A DNA stretch of 64,000 bases. It comes from Gigantopelta aegis. Taxonomy: Eukaryota; Mollusca; Gastropoda; Neomphalida; Peltospiridae. The notes beneath the pieces were generated by a model, which worked only from the letters and a program-made list of their open reading frames with translations, was not told the origin of the DNA and ran no database searches. The stretch lies in contig NC_054708.1 in the NCBI RefSeq assembly GCF_016097555.1, positions 20,066,460 to 20,130,459 on the forward strand, read 5' to 3'. Made by a program: the position numbers and the translations under genes. Shown in pieces: positions 57,401 through 64,000 of the stretch. Each line of letters starts with the position of its first letter. The stretch's first letter is position 1.

Positions 57401-60400
57401 ACCACAGACTTTGATATACCAGTTGTGGTGCACTAGCTGGAACGATAAATAGCCCAATGGGCCCACCGACGGAGATCGATCCTAGACTGACTGCTCATAT
57501 GGTGATCACTTTACCATTGGTCTACATCTGGACCCAACAACATAACAAATAGTTATGATACACCTTATAAACGTAAACATTTTAAAGATGCAATATGAAA
57601 GATGAATGTAACAAATGAGATATGTATTATTAACATGTATCGGAACCCCCCCCCCCCCCCCCCCCCCAACCCCTCAAGAATAAGAAACATTTCTGACCTC
57701 ACCAGGAAGCACCAACAATCTACAGCCAACAGTGACATAAATGGATTTGTTGAAAATGCATTTTGAAGAAGACTTCTTTCCTATAAGAAAATGTAACGAA
57801 CCTAGTAAAATTAATATGAAAACATATTTAGATACATCAATTAATCATGTAATAGGTAGTTTATCCCATAATTTAACACTATGTGATATATTTTGGATTA
57901 CATGCTTTCAGAATTATCTTGGAACTATATCAATTCAATTAAACAAAAAATATCACTGCAAATCAGTTTAATCTGTTAGTTATGATTAGCTTTGAGAGAC
58001 TGCAGTAAAGTAAAATAGATCTAGGATGGATAGCATTGATGAGTTGAAATGACCATGAAGCCAATATCTAAAGACTGACTTAGTCAAACTTATCCAAGAC
58101 ATTTGTGGGAAAAACTATGCAAGAAACCCCAATGCCAACCAGCTTCGATTGAAAAATGCATTTGCATTGCTAATGAACAAAACATTAAAAAAGGAAACGT
58201 AACAATACAATGTTTTGCTAGGTTTTTTCTTCTTCTTTGTTGTCTATTTTTCATTGTTTAAAAACAATCCATCAATCCAATCCTCTTAGGAAATATTGGC
58301 AACAGGTAAATAAAACCAATTCAGTTTACTGAGGATGACATCATACATAACGATCATCAAATTTCATTTTAAATATCAAAACCGTAATAATATTAATACA
58401 TTTTACTGTTCCTTGAAACTGGAAAACTAAGAATTAGAAAGGAGATATTTAAGAAAAATAAATTAAAATCTCTTACCAGCACTGAGAAATATTTTGCAGG
58501 ATAACTGCCAATGAAGCCACACAATTTTGTACAAACATATTCATAGAGGCTAACATCCCTGAAAAACAATAAAAACTGTACAATAACTACCATAAATATT
58601 TTATAAATCTTTTTATAAAATAAACTTTGCTTGCAATATACAATTCTATAATTTCCAAAAATGTTACTTTCTATTTCTTAATTGAACCCTTTTTAAAATA
58701 CAAAGGATAATTAATTATAATATGTAACCATTTTTTCACATTTAGTGCAACTTAATAAAACTAAAAAAACCCCAGAAAAGTCTATGAACCTCTCTGAAAT
58801 AAATAAATTCTGACATCTAACCTAAAAAAGCATTGTATCTGCATATTATTTTATTATCCTTTTCTTGCTAATAAGGAAGTAACTAATAATTTTTAAATGA
58901 ATATGATTCAGAAAGCTGTTTCTTTAGTCAGTACAATGACATACCTTTGTTGTTTTCCACTTGAAACTACACCAGGCAGGTAAACTGGAAGAGCAAGTTC
59001 TACAAAACCTAAAATACCATTAAAACAAACATTCATTAACAATAACTCATTATTTTGTAGTTTATCTCTAATTTTAATACCATTTGTTCTTCTTCAAAGC
59101 TTAATCCATTAACAATTACACACTATTTATACTTTATTGGTAATTTATTGCAAACATAACATCACAAACATGATGGCTTGGATTAGTGAGAGCAAACGAG
59201 AGATGTCCAGACTGCAAGAGCAAAGGAGAAAGGACTTTGTTTTGTTTAACGACACAATAGAGCACATTGATTTATTAATCATAGGCTATTGGATGTCAAA
59301 CATTTGGTAATATTGACATAGTCTTAGAGAGGAAACCTGTTACATTTTCCCCATTAGTTGCAAGGGATCTTCTATATGCACCATCCCAGACAGAATAGCA
59401 CATGCCATGGCCTTTAATATACCAGTCGTGGTGCACTAGCTGGAACGAGAAATGGCCCAATGAGCCCACTGCAAGCAAGCACTTTACCACTGGGCTACAT
59501 CCCGCCCTTCAAAGAAGAAAGAAGAAAGTAGCTATCACATGACTAGAACAGAATACTCTTGGCTCTTTGGAAAATTTGTAGCCATATGACAGATTGTTAG
59601 GATGTTCAGACTGGTCTAATGGAATTGAGGTGTGAGGGATGACATAGGTCAGGTTATATTCCAGTTTTTTCAAAGCCTAATAGCATTGAATATGAATATG
59701 TCACCAAAAATCCAGGAAAATAAATTAGCTATCTAATAATGACTATCATATGAAAACTTACACTGTCCAGCACTTCTGAAAACTGCAGTTACTATATCAA
59801 CATTATTTGAATCTTCTGTTGGCAAACTGGGATGTAACCAGCATCTTTGCTCATCATCTGTACAAAAATAATTACTAATAAATTTAATAAATTAAAAATA
59901 ATTGTGTATTTAGCATAGAGAAATATTAAGAGAAAAAAACACTCTGATATAGCATTGTATTTATCTGTCAAAATAACTACAACGTTTACAATTATTATCA
60001 TAAAATTGCACACAAAATAAAACCCACTTGAAATATTGTTAAAAACCTGTAGTATTCTGGTAAGCTGAATAACCATTTTTGACTTTAGGTGCCTAGACTG
60101 CAACAAACGGCAAATTCTAGAGCCAGCCCATGATACAAACGAAGGTACTAATGGTAAAACTATAAAACATATGTAAATTATTGTACCAGAATACTTTGGC
60201 AACATGTCTAGAATCTGAATTTGCAGAAGCAGTCTTGGTAATCTCAAATCTTTAACAACATCTGAAAAAATTTAAAAACAGTTATCAAGTTAAGTTGTAG
60301 AATATTAAATTAAACATGAAAATACGAACTTATATTAGACAAATGATATATAACCTTCATTAGCTAGTAATATCACATAAGAGGAAAACACAAACACATG

Positions 60401-62811
60401 AGTATGTCATAAAAAGCTCAACTAAAAAACACCAAAAACCCCACATTGGAAGAAACATTCAAAATATTTACTGAACTAACTTATTTCAGATTGTACAGCA
60501 TACTTAAATAGATATCACAAAATACAAATGTAGATTGTAAATAATAAGTACATATTCCATCACAAAAAAGAGAATTAAGAATGTTCATAAAAGTGGATTG
60601 CTTAGATCAAGCGGAGCAGAAGAAAAGATGTCACAGAAGTAAAAGCAAACACGAAAGAATGAAGAGGTGATCATATAAAAAAACAAGAAGAAAAAAAAAG
60701 GCTATTCATAACACAATAGATAATTTTAGTCAATGACTGGCCTTTGGGATATTTAGACCAGACCAATGTAAAAAAAAAAAAAAGGGGAGGAAGGTTACGA
60801 AGCCAAGTTATATTATGAAAAATGTTTACAATTAAAAGACACGCAGAACTAACCAGTTTCATGGGTAACACATTTAATAAAAGCCTGATTCATCGTAAGA
60901 TTCTCCAGCAGTGGACCAACAGCATCTCCAAGGTTTAATTTCACTTCATCCGTGTACCGATCTGGAATCTTTGGTCTTGATAAACATGGCGGTAGCATTC
61001 TTGAATAAGAAAAAAAAAACATAATGAAAATAACTTTCAAGAGTTAAAAATACCAGAATTGTGAGGTGCTGAATGTCTCATTTAAATAACAAGAAACAAA
61101 GGAAGGAATGTAATGTTTTATTTAACGATGCACTCAACACATTTTATTTACGGTTCTATATGGCGTCGGACATATGGTTAAGGACCACACATATATTGAG
61201 AGGAAACCCGCTGTTACCACTTCATGGGCTACTCTTTCTGATTAGCAGCAAGGGATCTTTTATAGGCACCATCCCACAGACAGGATAGTACATACCACAG
61301 CCTTTGTTATACCAGTTGTGGAGCACTGGCTGGAACGAAAAATAGCCCAATGGGCCCACCGACGGGGATCAATCTGGATCAATCGTATATCAGGTGAGCA
61401 ATGTACCACTGAGCCACATCCCACCCCATAAGAAACAAAACCAATATATGAACAGTCATTTAAGTAGGTAAACTAAAAGACAATTTTTTTTTTAAAGTAT
61501 GTATTTGGCTAATAAAATTTCAAAATAAATTATCTAGATTCACAATTCACCTTGTTAGTACTGAAATCATACAAATGCTAATTACCCCCCCAAAAAACAA
61601 ACAACAACCAACAACACCAAAATGAGGTTCTGGTTAATGAATCTTTACCTAAATCACAATCTTTTAAAAAGCAAATTACTGCAAATTTATATAAGATCTT
61701 TTTTTTTTTAATGAAACCCCCCCCCTCATAATATTTAAAATAAACTGATTTCCAATGTGAACTGTAGTCTTTTCATAAACACAATATTAAAACATTTAAA
61801 TAAAAGAATCAAACATCTTACTTCATTTTTAAAAATACTTATATAGAAAATAAAACATACTTTAAAATATCAAGCATCAGGTTAAATACTTCAGTTACAC
61901 AGACTCCTGAAAATTCTTTATAGTCTTTAACGAACACCACCAAAATCTTCATGTAGAACCCAAGAATCTTCACCGATTTTTTGAATGCCTTTTCATCTCC
62001 TTGAGACTGCACCTAAAACAAAATATTGTAAATATTCAGCTTATTATTGTGATATACATGGTACAGTAAGTTACTAACACATAACTTTCAATAAAATGTG
62101 TGTGTTTTCCTAAATTAAAAAATAAATAAATAAAAACTTAAAAAGATAGGAATAACAAGAAAAAAAGACAATCAAATTAGAATAAAAAGTTAAAGTTAAA
62201 AACACATTAACTGGAGGGAAATGCTTTATTTAATACCAAAAGCATCAACTCTGCTACATATACTTACCAAAAGCATCAACTCTGCTACATATACATATCA
62301 AAAGCATCAACTCTGCTACATATACATATCAAAAGCATCAACTCTGCTACATATACATACCTTTGTTTGCCACCAAACAGCTGATATGTTTCGTGCTGTA
62401 ATACCATCCACTGAGGGCTCACCTTGTGCATTGTGACTACAATATAACTAGTCTTTGGCTCAATAAAATATTCCTTATATTACCCAAATTTTAATAATTT
62501 TCAAGGAAATACACTTATATATCTGAAAATTGGCCAAAGCAAACCTTTTCCCAGTGTGAGCACTGCCATCGACCCATCCATTCTATCAATGCATCTCTCT
62601 GGTATATATTTTATTCTATTAAAATTTGTGAGTTCATTAAAGCTGAAGCCTATATATCTGGAAAATATGTATTACCACTCCTTCAGTGTCCAGGACAAGT
62701 GCTAGCTGGAAAACATACTCGTAACCAGACTTGATTTCCTGACAGAGGTACACGATCATCTTGAAAACATTCAGCTTCTTCTTCAAAACATCTTTGTGTT
62801 GAGATGATATT
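48492..62811 (-). CDS. FIRRM: FIRRM (C1orf112) orthologue, 3' part of the gene, 17 exons
   Basis: FIRRM partners the AAA-ATPase FIGNL1 in disassembling RAD51 filaments during recombination. Exons in coding order: 62811-62676, 62012-61861, 60999-60854, 60261-60187, 60082-60047, 59857-59762, 59008-58945, 58558-58477, 57780-57698, 56679-56529, 56073-55891, 54674-54447, 53276-53163, 52026-51844, 50585-50466, 49069-49025, 48656-48492 (stop). All introns are GT-AG and every phase fits, giving 2059 coding bases and about 686 residues. Residues recalled from human C1orf112 align through most exons, notably YGSAELC, SLLAVDCWCFL, CFVELALPVYLPG, HHEALNAFAKFAEQ, VVPQC and VVSFLNK. Helical-repeat character; no membrane segment. 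The 5' exons lie beyond 64000. No disabling change was seen, so it looks functional. The exon at 50585-50466 is poorly conserved. Confidence 0.88.
48786..48976 (-). mobile_element. SINE fragment, head A with central domain
   Basis: CATTAGCAGCAACGGATCTT through CCGACGGAGATCAATCCCAA to TTTACCACTGGGCTATGTCC. The tail is missing. It lies in the last FIRRM intron. Confidence 0.65.
50262..50475. repeat. 121-bp tandem duplication at a FIRRM splice donor
   Basis: 50262-50350 repeats 50378-50475 (ATAATAAGTACGTAG, AAATGTTTATATTACAAACA, GATGTGCTCACTTCAG). The copy at 50461-50470 contains the donor of the exon ending at 50466; the other is an intronic duplicate. Confidence 0.85.
50805..50985. repeat. 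G-rich tract and (GGAA)n microsatellite
   Basis: A G-rich run at about 50800-50824 and GGAA units at about 50961-50990, leading into a SINE tail I fragment at 50985-51045. Confidence 0.8.
50985..51045 (-). mobile_element. SINE tail I fragment
   Basis: ATTTTATTTAACGACGCACTC followed by TTTATTTACGGTTATATGG. Confidence 0.6.
51535..51780 (+). mobile_element. Probable LINE 3' end
   Basis: GCCATTTTTAAATACAGACTC looks like a decayed end of a LINE reverse transcriptase frame. AGGCCTCAGGGAAGATTAGC and TGTTACTCTCACTAAATAAAG follow, ending in a (TTA)n tail. 5'-truncated LINE copies of this layout are common in molluscs. It lies in a FIRRM intron. Confidence 0.45.
52056..52290 (-). mobile_element. SINE, tail II, head C remnant
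   Basis: AATGACACCACTAGAGCACA tail II, central domain, TTGACCAGTTGTGGTGCACTG and CCAATCAGTTGAAC, the start of head C. It lies in a FIRRM intron. Confidence 0.65.
52559..52936. mobile_element. TTAA-flanked MITE in a FIRRM intron
   Basis: 378 bp with TTAAAGGGACATACCCTA at one end and TAGGGTATGTCCCTTTAA at the other. Its terminal bases are shared with the 46910-47300 family, but the interior differs. Confidence 0.8.
53325..53675 (-). repeat. Interspersed repeat, about 350 bp, unknown family
   Basis: Inverted copy of 12385-12757 (see there). It lies in a FIRRM intron. Confidence 0.65.
55205..55845 (-). mobile_element. SINE, head A with tail I, interrupted by a second SINE
   Basis: Tail I and central domain run to 55490. 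The head A remainder (GCATCAAGTGAATGCTTTAC, GGGCTACGTCCCACACCCCC) resumes at 55799, after the inserted head B SINE. Confidence 0.8.
55491..55798 (-). mobile_element. SINE, head B with tail I, nested with 14-bp target duplication
   Basis: Flanked by GTGCATCAAGTGAA on both sides (55477-55490 and 55799-55812). It carries tail I, the central domain and head B ending CACCGAGGCCG. The long duplication fits LINE-driven retroposition. Confidence 0.85.
56838..57540 (-). mobile_element. SINE, head A with tail II, interrupted by a second SINE
   Basis: Tail II to about 56935, then from 57316 the central domain and head A (CCGACGGAGATCGATCCTAG). Confidence 0.75.
56936..57315 (-). mobile_element. SINE, head B with tail I, nested with 16-bp target duplication
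   Basis: AGTCATAGAGAGGAAA flanks it at 56920-56935 and 57316-57331. Complete head B (GGATCCGAACCCAG inverse B box). Confidence 0.85.
59233..59508 (-). mobile_element. SINE, head A with tail II
   Basis: TTTAACGACACAATAGAGCAC tail II, central domain, and a shortened head A ending TTTACCACTGGGCTACATCC. It lies in a FIRRM intron. Confidence 0.75.
61100..61428 (-). mobile_element. SINE, head A with tail I
   Basis: TTTTATTTAACGATGCACTC tail I, central domain, and head A (CCGACGGGGATCAATCTGG..CCACATCCCACCCC). It lies in a FIRRM intron. Confidence 0.78.
62236..62360. repeat. 31-bp minisatellite, four units
   Basis: Units of AAAAGCATCAACTCTGCTAC plus ATATACATATC, in the first visible FIRRM intron. 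Confidence 0.9.
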
Positions 62812-62844
62812 CTGTGGTAAATGTGAAAAAAGATTTGTTTTGTT

Positions 62845-63137
62845 TAGTTTTCTTTTGTTTAACGACACCACGAGATCACATTGATTTATTAATCATCGGC
62901 TATTGGATGTCAAACATTTGGTAATTTTGACATATAGTCTTTAAGAGAGGAAACCCACTACATTTTTTCCATTAATAGTAAGGGATCTTTTATATGCACC
63001 ATCCCATGGCCTTTGATATACCAGTCGTGGAGCACTGGATGGAGCTAGAACTAGCCCAATGGGCCCAGCAACGGGGATCGATCCCAGACCGATCGTGCAT
63101 CAAATGAATGCTTTACCACTGGGCTACGTCCCGCCCT
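62845..63137 (-). mobile_element. SINE, head A with tail II
   Basis: TTTAACGACACCACGAGATC tail II, central domain, and complete head A (CAACGGGGATCGATCCCAG..GGGCTACGTCCCGCCC). Confidence 0.8.
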
Positions 63138-64000
63138 GTGAAACATATGAATAGGTCAAATAGGTAAGCATAACAAATTAATATTAGACAATAAAGGAGA
63201 AAATTGGTTTAAACCTATTTCTGCAATGTTTAATAAACACAATGTAATTGTGATTTGACTCTACTCTTATATTAGCAGCAAGTGATCCTTCTCATGTACT
63301 TTCAAAACAGAAGAGAACACATTCATAGCTACAAAGCAGTAGTCACAATGGGAAAACTGAGGGACATCAATTTCACATCTTCTTGCACATGAACTCTCTT
63401 TTATCAATGATGTATACTGATAAATACACAGAACTTCACATACATTGTTTTTCGCTTCCTATTTATTGCACAAGTTTATTTTGCGCAAGAATATATACCA
63501 CGAGACCACATAGCACGAGTGCAATAAATAGGAAGCAAAAACAACGTATTTGAAGTTCTGTATTTATTACATATCTTCTTTTATGTTTTACAAAAACATT
63601 TTTAATTTAACGTCATAACAACACTTTGTTAAATCTATGATCAAAACTCCTTTCATGGATTTATTAACATTAAGAATCTTACTCTTCCTTGTGTAATGTT
63701 TCAAATACGATGTGATGTACGATGTATTTTGTAAATCATATATGACATCAGTAAATAAAAGGTGCTAACTGCAGTAAAAATAAAAAGGGAATTCCCCATT
63801 TAAAAGTTCTGGTCCAGATCGCACGTATGTGCGATACAAAATAAATTTATCACATGGTTTCAAAATGTCTTTTTCACTATAGTAAGATTGAATAGGTATG
63901 TAATAAAAAGAAATAAGGGGAGCAACAAGGTATTTGCAACCAAATTCAATTAACTTCTAGAGTAGTTACGACTATAAAATATAGAGATGTAACATGACTC
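63138..64000. other. No exon seen; foldback repeat at 63418-63568
   Basis: 63418-63471 (CGCTTCCTATTTATTGCAC..) is inverted at 63519-63568. The rest is AT-rich and presumably intronic, as upstream FIRRM exons must lie to the right. Confidence 0.6.

Noticed and set aside
60849-61040. Separate 63-residue gene
   Set aside because: It is one exon of FIRRM; its open extension is intronic.

Overview
This is a repeat-dense, AT-rich animal genomic window, most likely molluscan (probably a gastropod). About thirty copies or fragments of tRNA-headed SINEs are scattered through it, with many palindromic and TTAA-flanked non-autonomous transposons and long microsatellites. The host gene has small exons and large SINE-filled introns. 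There is no sign of operons or bacterial coding. The species assignment is inference; the repeat types are read directly.

Layout. 0-4.3 kb: SINEs and MITE fragments. 4.3-10.16 kb: a degraded Polinton/adintovirus-type fossil (copy 1) with minus-strand ORFs for a packaging-type ATPase, a small conserved protein, a BIR-domain protein and a tandem PC4-like protein. It sits inside the 3' end of a Tc1/mariner-superfamily transposase with a long DD83E spacing (10.16-11.37 kb). 13.15-26.42 kb: a nest of transposons. A 1.2-kb TTAA-flanked element is split by a short second Polinton-type fossil (13,758-25,851; 0.9-kb inverted repeats; 6-bp duplication TAAGTA). That fossil is split by a Ty3/gypsy-type LTR element (17,378-25,337; 5-bp duplication CCTGT). 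The LTR element carries an intact-looking Tc1-like transposon in one LTR and a second copy of the 1.2-kb element in its pol region.

26.4-48.4 kb: duplicated segments, MITEs, minisatellites and a 3.3-kb hAT-like fossil (33.24-36.55 kb). A 28-bp minisatellite of about 96 units (37.08-40.88 kb) is split by a 1.09-kb hAT-like element with a perfect 8-bp duplication. 48.49-62.81 kb: the only host gene I recognise, the 3' part (17 exons, about 686 codons, minus strand) of a FIRRM (C1orf112) orthologue, the FIGNL1 partner in recombination. All splice phases agree; its 5' exons lie beyond the right edge.

The virus-derived and LTR elements are described as fossils only. The strongest candidates for something unusual are the compact Polinton-type gene set, the LTR element with integrase upstream of reverse transcriptase, the layered insertion history, and SINEs that exchange three heads and two tails.
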